From: Nocardiopsis alba DSM 43377
Lineage (GTDB): Bacteria > Actinomycetota > Actinomycetes > Streptosporangiales > Streptosporangiaceae
Direction: 5' to 3'
DNA length: 64,000 bases
Assembly (NCBI RefSeq): GCF_000341225.1
Contig: NZ_ANAC01000006.1
Coordinates: 37,133 to 101,132, forward strand
The position numbers were made by a program, and so were the translations under genes. Positions 33,884 through 42,706 of the stretch are shown here, piece by piece. The notes under the pieces are model-generated. The model was not told the origin of the DNA. It saw nothing but the letters and a program-made list of their open reading frames with translations, and ran no database searches. Numbering within the stretch: position 1 is the stretch's first letter; each line of letters starts with the position of its first letter.

Positions 33884-34839
33884 GCTCCGCCACCGCCGAA
33901 CTGGACGCGGCCGGGATCACCGCGCGGGTCCTGCGCGAGGACTACCTGCGCTGCCGAGGGCTGCACGCCCACCACGGCCGTACCTACTACACGGCCACGC
34001 GTGTCCTGCCGTCGGCGCGGAGGCCCCACATCCACGCCCTCTACGGTTTCGCCCGCTGGGTGGACGACATCGTCGACGAACCCGGCCCCGGGACGACCGT
34101 CGACGACCAGACGGCCCGACTGGACGCCATCGACGCCGACCTGGAACGGGCCCTGTCCGGGCGGGAACCGGGCGAACCGGTGCTGCGGGCCTTGGCGCAC
34201 ACCGTCGACCACCACGAACTGGACCCGGGGTACTTCACGGCCTTCATGGCCTCCATGCGCATGGACCTGACGACCACCGAGTACCGAGACCTCGACCACC
34301 TGCGCGAGTACATGTACGGCTCGGCCGCGGTCATCGGACTCCAGGTCCTGCCGGTCCTGGGCACGGTCGCGCGACGGGAGGAGGCCGCGCCGCACGCGGC
34401 CGCCCTGGGCGAGGCCTTCCAACTGACCAACTTCCTGCGCGACGTGTCCGAGGACCTCGCGCGTGGACGCGTCTACCTGCCCGCGGACGTCCTCGCCGGC
34501 CACGGTGTCGATCGTGAACGGCTCGCGGACTGCGCCCGCAGACGGGCGCCGGACCCGCCGGCGCGTCGGGCCCTCGCCGAACTCGTCGAGGTCAACCGGG
34601 ACCTCTACCGCCTCGCCGAACCCGGGGTGGCGATGCTCGAACCGGTCTCCCGACCGTGTGTCTCCACCGCCCTGCGGCTCTACCGGGCCATCCTGGACGA
34701 GATCGTCGCCGCGGACTTCGACGTGTGGAGCGTCCGGCACCGGGTCTCCGGGACCCGCAAGGCGGTGGCGGCCATGCCGGCGCTGGCCCGCTCCCTGTGG
34801 GCCAGGGCCGTCCCACGACCACGGAGACCGACCCCCTGA
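33880..34839 (+). CDS. crtB: Phytoene synthase
   Basis: Condenses two GGPP to phytoene. The 319-residue product shows the two Asp-rich motifs of squalene/phytoene synthases: ALYGFARWVDDIVDEPG and the downstream EAFQLTNFLRDVSEDLARGRVYLP. ATG 33880 overlaps the crtI stop, which fixes the start; the open frame running upstream is a shadow of crtI. The Rieske gene follows 13 bases after the stop. Confidence 0.95.
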   Translation: MSSATAELDAAGITARVLREDYLRCRGLHAHHGRTYYTATRVLPSARRPHIHALYGFARWVDDIVDEPGPGTTVDDQTARLDAIDADLERALSGREPGEPVLRALAHTVDHHELDPGYFTAFMASMRMDLTTTEYRDLDHLREYMYGSAAVIGLQVLPVLGTVARREEAAPHAAALGEAFQLTNFLRDVSEDLARGRVYLPADVLAGHGVDRERLADCARRRAPDPPARRALAELVEVNRDLYRLAEPGVAMLEPVSRPCVSTALRLYRAILDEIVAADFDVWSVRHRVSGTRKAVAAMPALARSLWARAVPRPRRPTP

Positions 34840-34852
34840 GGAGAGAGCGCAC

Positions 34853-35857
34853 ATGCCCCTGCCCGATCCCGCTCCGCGACGGATCCCCCTGCGCCGGCTT
34901 CCGAAGGACACCTGGGCACGCCAGGACCCCACCTGGAGGGAGGCGACCCCCAGGGTGATCGACGCCGCCCTCGAACGGGCGCTGGCCCGCCCCTCCGGGA
35001 ACTGGTACGTCCTCGCCGCCTCCGACGAGGTACGGGCCGGCGGCCCCTTCGGCCGGGTGGTGGCGGGCGTGGAGCTGGTCGCCTGGCGTGACGGAGAGGG
35101 CATCGTGCGCGTAGGGCCCGGCGCCTGCCCCCACCTCGGAGCGCCCCTGTGCCGGGGCGCCGTCGACCGAGGGCGTCTGGTGTGCCGCTGGCACGGTCTC
35201 TCCCTCGGCGCCGAGGGCTTTCCCGGATGGAGCCCCTACCCGGCCCACGACGACGGCGTGCTCGTGTGGGTGCGGTTGGATCATGTGGGCGGAGAGGAGC
35301 CCCTGGACCGGCCCGTCCTCCCGGAACGCCCCGACGCCTCCCGGCACCTCGCCGCCGTCGAGAGCCTGGCGGGCCGCTGCGAACCCGAGGACGTGGTCGC
35401 CAACCGCCTCGACCCCTGGCACGGATCCTGGTTCCACCCCTACTCGTTCGTCGGGCTGCGGGTCACCGAGGTGCCGGAGGGCCCCGACCCCGATCCGGAC
35501 CGGATGGTGGTGGACGTCGGCTTCCGGGTGGCCGGTCGATGGGGCGTGCCCGTGCGCGCCGCCTTCTCCTGTCCCGATCCCAGGACCGTGGTCATGACCA
35601 TCATCGAGGGCGAGGGGGAGGGCAGTGTGGTGGAGACGCACGCCACCCCGCTCGGTGTGGACGGACGGGGCGTCCCACGCACCGCCGTCATCGAGGCGAC
35701 GATCGCCGTCTCCGAGCGCGGCGGCTTCGCGTTGGCGCGCGGGGTCGCGGGCGCGATCCGACCGATGATGCGGATCGCGGCCCGTCGACTGTGGCGCGAC
35801 GACCTGGCCTACGCGGAACGGCGCTACCTGCTGCGTTCCAAGAAAGACCTTCCCTAG
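34853..35857 (+). CDS. Rieske [2Fe-2S] protein (DUF5914-like) in the carotenoid operon
   Basis: A 334-residue protein with an N-terminal Rieske domain: the cluster ligands are seen in ACPHLGAPLCRG and CRWHGLSL (CxH...CxxH). The C-terminal part (RLDPWHGSWFHPYSFVGLRV onward) resembles the catalytic half of Rieske oxygenases in outline, with a DPWHGSWFHP segment that could supply non-haem iron ligands, but the standard facial triad is not obvious. Such DUF5914-type proteins recur in actinomycete carotenoid loci at the place called crtV elsewhere. Its reaction is unproven; hydroxylation or ring modification of the carotenoid end group is possible. ATG 34853 follows GAGGAGAGAGCGCAC. Its stop codon shares the palindrome CTAG with the stop of the converging crtU. 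Confidence 0.8.
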   Translation: MPLPDPAPRRIPLRRLPKDTWARQDPTWREATPRVIDAALERALARPSGNWYVLAASDEVRAGGPFGRVVAGVELVAWRDGEGIVRVGPGACPHLGAPLCRGAVDRGRLVCRWHGLSLGAEGFPGWSPYPAHDDGVLVWVRLDHVGGEEPLDRPVLPERPDASRHLAAVESLAGRCEPEDVVANRLDPWHGSWFHPYSFVGLRVTEVPEGPDPDPDRMVVDVGFRVAGRWGVPVRAAFSCPDPRTVVMTIIEGEGEGSVVETHATPLGVDGRGVPRTAVIEATIAVSERGGFALARGVAGAIRPMMRIAARRLWRDDLAYAERRYLLRSKKDLP

Positions 35858-37401
35858 CCGCTCAGCAGGCCGGAGAGCGCGCGCAAGGGGGCGAAGCGGC
35901 CGCGGCGGGGCACGCTCCACACCGCGTGGCCCCGCCGCCCCCACCGGGTGAGCAGGGCGTTGGCCGCCAGGACGCCGGTGGTGGCCGCGCGCTCCATCAA
36001 CGCCACCGGCAGGTCCACCCGCACGTGGTCTCCGGCCACGACCAGCCACGGGTCGGGGGTGGTGACCGCGCACCGGCGCTCGAAACCGCCCGGCGGGAAC
36101 AGCGAACAGTCCTCGCGCAGCTCGTGCCGCGCGTCCACGATCCGGGCCGAACGCAACTCCGGATAGACCGATAGCGCCTGTTTCCACAGTGAGGCCCGCT
36201 CGGTGGCGAGATCGCAGCCCTGAGGCAGCGCGTAGGCGTGCAGCTCCACCACCGAACCACCGGTGCGCCGCGACCACGCCGCGGACTCGTCCTCGTAGCG
36301 CTCCAGCACGCTGACGTTGTCCAGGGTGGGATGCCCGGCGGTGCCCAGGAAGGCCTGGCGGTGCGGACGGACCGGGCGATCCAGCCAGTAGCGCGAGACC
36401 AGGAACGGAGGAGCCGAAGGGGACGCCGACGCGCGGGAACGCCACTCCTCGTCGCCGAGGGCGGGAGAGCCGGCCACCAGGCGGCGCAGCCCTCCCGGTT
36501 CGGTGGCCAGTACCACCCCGTCGAACCGGGCGCTCCGGTCGCCTTCGGGCCCCGTCCAGTGCACGGTGGCCCCCTCGGCCTCCGCCGACGGGACGATCCG
36601 TTCCACCCGGGCCTTCCGTCGGAATCGCGCTCCGGCCCCGCTCAGACGTTCGACCAGGGGGCCCCACAGGGCCTGAGGAAAGGGTGAACGCGGCACGTCG
36701 AAGACCAACCCCTCCGAGGAGCCGAGGAAGTAGATGTGGAACATCACGGCCATCTCCGCCGCCGACAGGTCCTCCGGAGCGGCGAAGAAGCTCCGGCCGA
36801 ACACCTCGAAGGCCAGATGACGGGCGTCGGGCGGGAAACGGACGGTCTCCAGCAGGTCCCGCGCGCTCAGATGGTCCAGACGCCGGTACACGTCCGGTAC
36901 CTCCACGTCCAACAGTCGGAGAGCGGCGGGCACGTTCACGTCCGCCAACGCCCGGAGGGCGAAGCTCCGGCTCGTGGCCGCCAGCGCGAAGGCGTTCCAC
37001 GGAGGCGTCCGGGGCAGGGCGGAGAACCGGTCGGCCGCGCCCGAGGCGTGGGCCAGCGGATAGTCGGTCAGAGGGACCAGCCCGGACAGGTCCGGATCGG
37101 CGTGGGCCAGCAGGTCGCGCAGGTTGTAGTACTGCCGGAAGAAGGCGTGGAACCCCCGGCTCATCGTCACGGTGGAGCCGTCGGCCAGGTGGGTCTCCCA
37201 ACCGCGCAGGCGGCCTCCCCAACCCTCCTCGCGTTCGAGGACCTCCACCTCCACCCCGCGTTCGGTCAGGGCACGCGCGGCCGACAGACCGGCGATGCCG
37301 GCGCCCACCACGGCCACCCTGGGCGTGCGCGTCGGCGCGGGGGCCACCGGTTCGGGCGCGGGGATCCTCTCCGCGAGTCGGTCGCGTACGCGCGCGTTCA
37401 C
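35854..37401 (-). CDS. crtU: Carotene desaturase/methylase (CrtU, aromatic end-ring forming)
   Basis: FAD-dependent enzyme of the CrtU type, which turns the beta-ionone rings of beta-carotene into aromatic rings by desaturation with methyl migration, giving beta-isorenieratene and isorenieratene. The 515-residue chain has the FAD site VAVVGAGIAGLSAARALTERG, the GWGGRLRGWET segment, SRGFHAFFRQYYN, and the C-terminal DPWLVVAGDHVRVDLPVALM flavin motif. GTG 37401 overlaps the stop of the methyltransferase gene (GTGA), which fixes the start; the frame extending to 37965 is a shadow of that gene. The assignment rests on sequence pattern plus crtY and crtT beside it. Confidence 0.85.
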   Translation of the reverse strand: MNARVRDRLAERIPAPEPVAPAPTRTPRVAVVGAGIAGLSAARALTERGVEVEVLEREEGWGGRLRGWETHLADGSTVTMSRGFHAFFRQYYNLRDLLAHADPDLSGLVPLTDYPLAHASGAADRFSALPRTPPWNAFALAATSRSFALRALADVNVPAALRLLDVEVPDVYRRLDHLSARDLLETVRFPPDARHLAFEVFGRSFFAAPEDLSAAEMAVMFHIYFLGSSEGLVFDVPRSPFPQALWGPLVERLSGAGARFRRKARVERIVPSAEAEGATVHWTGPEGDRSARFDGVVLATEPGGLRRLVAGSPALGDEEWRSRASASPSAPPFLVSRYWLDRPVRPHRQAFLGTAGHPTLDNVSVLERYEDESAAWSRRTGGSVVELHAYALPQGCDLATERASLWKQALSVYPELRSARIVDARHELREDCSLFPPGGFERRCAVTTPDPWLVVAGDHVRVDLPVALMERAATTGVLAANALLTRWGRRGHAVWSVPRRGRFAPLRALSGLLSG

Positions 37402-38144
37402 CAGGACCCGCCGGGACGGGAGCCGAGGAACGTGTGGGTGATCCCGTACCGCCACCCCGGGAACGAGGCCCGGGCCACCGACTCCAGACCGGCCGCGCGC
37501 ATCCGCTCCGAGAGGGTCTCCGCCCCGTCGAACTCCAAGACGCTGCGCCACAGGTAGCGGAACAGGTCCGCCCGGCCGGTCAGGAGCCGGCCCACCGGGA
37601 CGATCACCCCTCGGCACACGGCCGTCCAGACCATACGGGCCCCGATCGAGTCCGCCACGGAGTACTCGTGCAGGGCCACGCGTCCGCCGGGGCGCAGGAT
37701 CGCCCCGATCGTCGCCAGGAGGGCATCGGGATCGGGGACGTTGCGGATCAGGTAGGCGGCGAACACCGCGTCCGCGGGGCCGCCCAGTCGTTCGGCCGCC
37801 CATGCCGGATCGAGGGACTCGGCCCGCGCCCGATGGAACTCGACGCCGCCGGGCCAGGGTTTGGTCCGCGCCACGTCGAGCATGCCCTGAGAGGCGTCCA
37901 CCGCGAGGATCCGTGCCCGGGGGGCGGCTTCGACCAGGGCCGCCGTGGAGGCCCCGGTCCCGCACCCCAGGTCGAGGAGGCGCAGCCCCTCGCCGTCCCC
38001 GGGAAGGCGCAGACGCCGTACGGAGGTTCGCAGGTCACGGTGGTAGCCCGGGTTGGCCCCGACCAGCCGGTCATAGGAGCCCGCCGCGTGGTCGAACCCC
38101 TCGGTGACCGCGCCGGCCCTCGCTCGTTCCGCGTCGGTGGTCAT
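37398..38144 (-). CDS. crtT: SAM-dependent methyltransferase (CrtT-like)
   Basis: A 248-residue class I methyltransferase with motif I RLLDLGCGTGASTAAL, the acidic ILAVDASQGML, and the post-motif ALHEYSVAD. It resembles the UbiE/menaquinone type and sits where crtT lies in Streptomyces carotenoid loci (crtY-crtT-crtU). The reaction of CrtT is not established; in Streptomyces it is not strictly assigned to a step of isorenieratene synthesis. The gene is divergent from crtY and overlaps crtU by four bases. ATG 38144 has GGGAGGATC upstream. Confidence 0.85.
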   Translation of the reverse strand: MTTDAERARAGAVTEGFDHAAGSYDRLVGANPGYHRDLRTSVRRLRLPGDGEGLRLLDLGCGTGASTAALVEAAPRARILAVDASQGMLDVARTKPWPGGVEFHRARAESLDPAWAAERLGGPADAVFAAYLIRNVPDPDALLATIGAILRPGGRVALHEYSVADSIGARMVWTAVCRGVIVPVGRLLTGRADLFRYLWRSVLEFDGAETLSERMRAAGLESVARASFPGWRYGITHTFLGSRPGGSW

Positions 38145-38197
38145 GATCCTCCCGTGTCCGATCGCCGTTCACCCGAGGTCACCGGCATGCTGGTGGT

Positions 38198-39427
38198 ATG
38201 GCCGACTATGACGTGGTGATCATCGGAGGGGGCGCCGCAGGGCTCACCCTGGCCCATCACATCGGCGAGGTCAACGAACGACGCGGACGACCCCTGCGCA
38301 CGGCCCTGCTGGAGCCTCCGCCCGGACCGCACACCCCGCCCCCGCGTACCTGGTGTTTCTGGGAGGAGGGGGACGGTCTCTGGGAGCCCCTTCTGGCGGC
38401 CCGATGGCGCGACCTGACCGTGGTGGGCGCCGATGGGGCGCGCCACCGCTCCGCGGCCGACCCCTACCGGTACAAGATGCTGCGCTCCGACGACGTGGTC
38501 GCGTTCGTGCGCGGCCGGGCCGACGAGCACCTCGACCAGCGGGAACTGTTCGTGACCGCTCTGAGCGACGGCCCCGAACACGCCACGGTCCACGCCACCG
38601 ATCCGCGAGGGGCCGACGTCCGACTCACCGCGCGCTGGGTCTTCGACTCCCGCCCGCCGGCCGCTCGGAGCGGCGGGCGCACCACCCTGCTCCAACACTT
38701 CCGGGGATGGTTCGTCCGGACCCCGAAGGAGGCCTTCGACCCCGAGAGCGCCGTGCTCATGGACCTTCGACCGCCACAGCCGTCCACCGGCGTGGCCTTC
38801 GGCTACGTGCTTCCGCTGTCCTCCCGCGAAGCCCTGGTGGAGTACACCGAGTTCGGCCGTTCCGTTCTGAGCACCGCCGAGTACGAGGCGGCCCTGGACG
38901 CCTACAGCGCCGCCATCGGATTGGAGGACTTCGAGGTGGTCTCCTCCGAGCAGGGGGTGATCCCCATGACCGACGCGCCCTTCCCGACCCGGGTGGGGCG
39001 ACGGCTGTTCCGGATCGGCGCCGCGGGCGGGGCGACCCGCCCCTCCACCGGCTACACCTTCGGAGGCGCCTCGCGCCAGGCGGCCGCGGTGGCCGAGGCC
39101 CTGGCCGAGGGGCGGACCCCGATCCCGCCGGTGCCGTACCGGGCCCGGCACCTGGCCATGGACGCCGTCATGCTGCGCGCCCTGGACACCGGTCGGGTGC
39201 GCGGCTCCGACTTCTTCGCCCGGCTCTTCGCGGGGAACCGGCTCGGTGACGTCCTGGCGTTCCTCGACGGTGCCTCATCCGTGCGCCGGGAGTTGGCGAT
39301 GGGGCTGACCACCCCGGTCGCGGCCATGTCCCACAGCACCCTGGACCATCTGTGGTACGTCCTGCGTTCCCGGGTCGGTCGGCCCGGTCGCGGCCTCAAC
39401 GGAGCAGGTGGGTCATCGCCTCGGTGA
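38198..39427 (+). CDS. crtY: Lycopene beta-cyclase (CrtY type)
   Basis: Forms the beta-ionone rings of beta-carotene from lycopene. The 409-residue flavoprotein starts with YDVVIIGGGAAGLTLAHHI and carries the CrtY signatures TWCFWEEGDGLW and the C-terminal GAAGGATRPSTGYTFGGASRQA. It is divergent from crtT with 53 bases between starts. The 3' end overlaps the converging litR gene by 32 bases. It has no close ribosome site; the 53-base gap means a short or absent leader. Confidence 0.93.
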   Translation: MADYDVVIIGGGAAGLTLAHHIGEVNERRGRPLRTALLEPPPGPHTPPPRTWCFWEEGDGLWEPLLAARWRDLTVVGADGARHRSAADPYRYKMLRSDDVVAFVRGRADEHLDQRELFVTALSDGPEHATVHATDPRGADVRLTARWVFDSRPPAARSGGRTTLLQHFRGWFVRTPKEAFDPESAVLMDLRPPQPSTGVAFGYVLPLSSREALVEYTEFGRSVLSTAEYEAALDAYSAAIGLEDFEVVSSEQGVIPMTDAPFPTRVGRRLFRIGAAGGATRPSTGYTFGGASRQAAAVAEALAEGRTPIPPVPYRARHLAMDAVMLRALDTGRVRGSDFFARLFAGNRLGDVLAFLDGASSVRRELAMGLTTPVAAMSHSTLDHLWYVLRSRVGRPGRGLNGAGGSSPR

Positions 39428-40412
39428 GGGAGGAGAGGTGGCCGTCCGTGATCCGGGTGAGGGGCCCCGCCTCCCGCCAGCCGGGCCCCGCCGTGTACAA
39501 GGCCGTGCGGAGGCGACCCGCGCCGGTCGCCCGGGCGACGGCCCTCAGGGTCGCGACCCCCTGATCGCCCTTGGCGTGGCACCAGAGCACCACGGCGCTC
39601 GGCGCGGTCCGCGCGATGGTGCGCACGGTCGCCTCGGCCGGGGTGCACGGGCCCAGCACCCGTTGTGGCCGACCCCTCTCGCGCAGTGCCGCCGCCAAGG
39701 CCTCCAAGGGCAGTCCGTGCATCTCGTGCGGGAGACACGCCAGGACCACGGGCCTCGTGGTAGAGGAGGCCGGGCCGGTGACCCGCCGCAGGACCGAGGA
39801 GACCGACCACGACAGCAGGTGCTCGACCTCCACGTAGCGTCGGGTGTCCTCCCACTTGCGCCCCATTCCGTACAGCAGGGGCATGGCCAGGTTCTCCCAG
39901 GTCGCCACGGTTCCGTGCTCCTCCAGCGCCGACCACAACAGCCGTTCCACGAGCTCGCAGTCCATGCGCATGGCGGCGCGGGCGATCCCCTGGAGGAGCG
40001 GCGGCGCGGGGCCCAGGGGGAGTGTGTCCCCGCCGGAACGACGTCGTGAGGGCCGGCCGGACCCGTGGTCCGAAGGGGCGAGAGAGCCACCTGATGGGGC
40101 GTATGTGGCCTCGTGTCCGGTTCGGTGTACCTCATCCGGGGAATCCTCGGATGACACGTCGGCGGACGTGGACCGGTACGTCGGGGCGTCCTGTTCCAGG
40201 ACCCGCCGTGCCGCCGAGGCGGGCGGAAAGCCCTCGCCGACCAGGCGGCACAGCTCCCGCAGCCGGTCCATGTCGGCCGGCGAGTACCGGCGGTGACCAC
40301 CGGGGCTGCGTTCGCCCGGACCGATCCCGTACCGCCGGTCCCAGCTGCGCAGCGTGGTCGGCGCGACCCCGAGCAGCCGGGCCGCGGCACCGGGGGTGAG
40401 CGCGTCGTTCAT
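39396..40412 (-). CDS. litR: LitR/CarH-type B12-dependent photoreceptor regulator
   Basis: MerR-family repressor that uses adenosylcobalamin as a light sensor and controls carotenoid genes. The 338-residue protein has an N-terminal MerR helix-turn-helix (SPGGHRRYSPADMDRL), a linker of about 60 low-complexity residues, then the cobalamin-binding half: WENLAMPLLYGMGRKW with Trp172 and Trp187, the EH pair Glu197-His198, and the cobalt-ligand segment LPHEMHGLPLEAL with His232. In CarH these Trp, Glu-His and His positions hold the cofactor. In darkness the tetramer represses; light releases it. It is convergent with crtY and divergent from the DUF4383 gene. The linker is longer than in CarH. Confidence 0.88.
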   Translation of the reverse strand: MNDALTPGAAARLLGVAPTTLRSWDRRYGIGPGERSPGGHRRYSPADMDRLRELCRLVGEGFPPASAARRVLEQDAPTYRSTSADVSSEDSPDEVHRTGHEATYAPSGGSLAPSDHGSGRPSRRRSGGDTLPLGPAPPLLQGIARAAMRMDCELVERLLWSALEEHGTVATWENLAMPLLYGMGRKWEDTRRYVEVEHLLSWSVSSVLRRVTGPASSTTRPVVLACLPHEMHGLPLEALAAALRERGRPQRVLGPCTPAEATVRTIARTAPSAVVLWCHAKGDQGVATLRAVARATGAGRLRTALYTAGPGWREAGPLTRITDGHLSSLTEAMTHLLR

Positions 40413-40444
40413 GGCACCTCGACACGTTGCGAAAGCGGTGCGAC

Positions 40445-40480
40445 TTGTGACACACGTCGCCGACCTCCGACTCTAGTCGG
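40445..40480 (+). promoter_or_regulatory. litR/DUF4383 divergent region with possible promoter and inverted repeat
   Basis: A TTGTGA (40445-40450) and GACTCT (40469-40474), 18 bases apart, could be a plus-strand promoter for the DUF4383 gene. The -10 overlaps a perfect inverted repeat CCGACT-2-AGTCGG (40467-40480), a candidate operator. Which regulator binds is unknown; LitR is the neighbour. Confidence 0.4.
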
Positions 40481-40504
40481 GAGAGCACCGAAAGGGGCCA
40501 CACC

Positions 40505-41161
40505 ATGAAACTGGACACCAGGCGTCGAACGGATCGAAGGCTCGACATCGTCTACCGGGTCGGTGCCGGGCTCACGGGACTGTTCCTCATCGGCTTCGGT
40601 ATCGCCGGGCTGCTCGTACGGCTGCCGTTGTTCGACACCCAGGGCGAGGTGATCGCGGGACTGTCCACCAACGGGGCGTTGAGCTTCCTGTCGGTCGCGA
40701 TCGGTTCGCTGCTGGTGGGCGCGATGGTGTTGGGCGGAACGTTCGCGTCCACCGTGTGCGTCGTGGTCGGGGTGGCCTTCGTCGTCAGCGGCCTGGTCAA
40801 CCTCTACCTGATGAGCATGGGACCGAACATCCTCGCCTTCTCCATGCCCAACGTGATCTTCAGCTTCGGCGTGGGGCTGGTGGTGATGACCTTCGGCATG
40901 TACGGCCGGTTCAGCGGAGGGTTGGGCGAGGACAACCCCTACCGCCGACAGCGGGAGGCCAGGCACCACGACGCGGTCCCCGCGCCGCGCACCGAGGACT
41001 CGGGCGCGACCGCTCCCGAGGCGGGCGGCCGACACGAACGCGGGGAGACCTCGGACGACGACGCCTACCGGGCGGGATACGAGTCCGGTCGGGCCGGTGA
41101 GAACGGTGACACGGGCGACCACCGTCGCGCGAACGGTACGGCCGACGGACGGCGCTCATGA
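40505..41161 (+). CDS. DUF4383 membrane protein
   Basis: A 218-residue protein with four transmembrane segments in residues 18-138 (VGAGLTGLFLIGFGIAGLLV, LSFLSVAIGSLLVGAMVLGG, STVCVVVGVAFVVSGLVNLY, VIFSFGVGLVVMTFGMYG) and an 80-residue acidic, disordered C-terminus. The pattern fits the DUF4383 family of actinomycete membrane proteins of unknown function. An AAAGGGG ribosome site precedes ATG 40505. Its stop overlaps the next start (ATGA), so it is co-translated with the NAD-binding protein, and both may belong to the light regulon of LitR. Confidence 0.8.
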   Translation: MKLDTRRRTDRRLDIVYRVGAGLTGLFLIGFGIAGLLVRLPLFDTQGEVIAGLSTNGALSFLSVAIGSLLVGAMVLGGTFASTVCVVVGVAFVVSGLVNLYLMSMGPNILAFSMPNVIFSFGVGLVVMTFGMYGRFSGGLGEDNPYRRQREARHHDAVPAPRTEDSGATAPEAGGRHERGETSDDDAYRAGYESGRAGENGDTGDHRRANGTADGRRS

Positions 41162-42702
41162 CGGCCGCGGACCCCGGGGGAGGGGGAGACGCCCGCCGAC
41201 AGGGGCGCGGGCGCCTCGCCCTGGTCACCGGGGCCACCGGCTACATCGGGGGCCGACTGGTCCCGGAACTGCTCGACGCCGGCTATCGCGTCCGATGCCT
41301 GGCCCGGTCACCGGACAAGCTCCGCGACCATCCGTGGCGCGATCGGGTCGAGGTGGTCCGCGGCGACGTGGTCTCGGGGGAGGGGCTTCCCGAGGCCCTG
41401 GCCGACGTGGACGTCGCCTACTACCTGGTGCACTCCATGAGCGGGGGCGGCGACTTCGGCAGCGCCGACGCCGAAGGCGCCCGCACCTTCGCGCGGGCGG
41501 CGGGCGAGGCGCGGGCCGGCCGTGTGGTCTACCTGGGCGGACTCGCCCCGGAAGGGGTGCCGCTGTCGCCGCACATGGCCTCCCGGAAGGAGGTCGCCGA
41601 CCTCCTGCTGGCCGGTCCGGTGCCCACGGTCGTGCTGCGCGCGGCGGTCATCATCGGCTCGGGGTCGGCATCCTTCGAGATGCTGCGCCACCTGACCGAG
41701 CGTCTGCCCGCCATGACCACGCCCAAGTGGGTCCTCAGCCGGGTGCAGCCGATCGCCGTGCGCGACGTCCTGCGCCTGCTGGTGGAGGCCGACACCCTGC
41801 CCGCCGACACCGATCGGGCCTTCGACATCGGCGGCCCCGAGACCCTCACCTACGTGGAGATGATCCAGCGGTTCGCCGCCGAGGCCGGGCTCGCCCGCAG
41901 ACTCGTCATCCGGGTTCCCGTCCTGTCCCCGGGGCTGTCGAGTCTGTGGGTGGGGCTCGTGACGCCGATACCGCCGTCGATGGCCCGGCCCTTGGTGGAG
42001 TCGCTCCGTCACGACGCGGTGATGGGGGAGGACGACCTGTCCGATCTGCTGGACGACCATGAGCGGATCGGTTTCGACCGGGCGGTGGCGTTGGCGTTGC
42101 GCCGGATCGACGAGGACAGGGTGGACACCCGCTGGTCGTCGGCGTCCTGGCCCACCGCGCCCTCGGATCCTCTGCCCACCGACCCGGACTGGGCGGGCGG
42201 CAGCCTGTACTCCGATCGTCGCGCCCGTGCCGTGGACGCTCCTCCCGAGGTCGTGTGGCGGGTGATCGAGGGGATCGGGGGGAGACGGGGCTGGTACTCG
42301 TGGCCGCAGGCCTGGGCCGCGCGCGGCTGGATCGATTTGGCCGTCGGTGGTGTGGGGCCGCGCCGCGGGCGCCGTGATCCAGAACGTCTCCGTGTGGGGG
42401 ACTCCCTGGACTTCTGGCGGGTGGAGGAGATCGTCCCGGGGCGGTTGTTGCGCCTGCGGGCCGAGATGCGTCTGCCCGGACTCGCCTGGCTGGAGTTGGG
42501 CGTGAGCGAGGTGGACGGACGCACCGTCTACCACCAGAGGGCCCTGTTCCACCCGCGTGGACTGCCCGGACACCTGTACTGGAAGGCGGTCACCCCCTTC
42601 CACGGGGTGGTCTTCGGGTCGATGGCGGCCAATATCGCGGACCGCGCCGAACGTACGGCGGAGGAACGGGGGCCCACACCGGTGGGCACCGGCGAGGCCT
42701 GA
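41158..42702 (+). CDS. NAD(P)-binding epimerase-like protein with C-terminal DUF2867 domain
   Basis: A 514-residue two-domain protein. The N-terminal half is an atypical short-chain dehydrogenase/NmrA fold with ALVTGATGYIGGRLVPELL and RCLARSPDKLRDHPW; the C-terminal half, from about residue 345, is a DUF2867/START-like domain (VDAPPEVVWRVIEGIGG...GWYSWPQAWAARGWIDL). Such proteins occur near photolyase and carotenoid genes in actinobacteria; the substrate is unknown. It overlaps the DUF4383 gene by four bases. A perfect 14-pair terminator follows, so the two genes form a complete operon. Confidence 0.83.
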   Translation: MTAADPGGGGDARRQGRGRLALVTGATGYIGGRLVPELLDAGYRVRCLARSPDKLRDHPWRDRVEVVRGDVVSGEGLPEALADVDVAYYLVHSMSGGGDFGSADAEGARTFARAAGEARAGRVVYLGGLAPEGVPLSPHMASRKEVADLLLAGPVPTVVLRAAVIIGSGSASFEMLRHLTERLPAMTTPKWVLSRVQPIAVRDVLRLLVEADTLPADTDRAFDIGGPETLTYVEMIQRFAAEAGLARRLVIRVPVLSPGLSSLWVGLVTPIPPSMARPLVESLRHDAVMGEDDLSDLLDDHERIGFDRAVALALRRIDEDRVDTRWSSASWPTAPSDPLPTDPDWAGGSLYSDRRARAVDAPPEVVWRVIEGIGGRRGWYSWPQAWAARGWIDLAVGGVGPRRGRRDPERLRVGDSLDFWRVEEIVPGRLLRLRAEMRLPGLAWLELGVSEVDGRTVYHQRALFHPRGLPGHLYWKAVTPFHGVVFGSMAANIADRAERTAEERGPTPVGTGEA

Positions 42703-42706
42703 GCCG

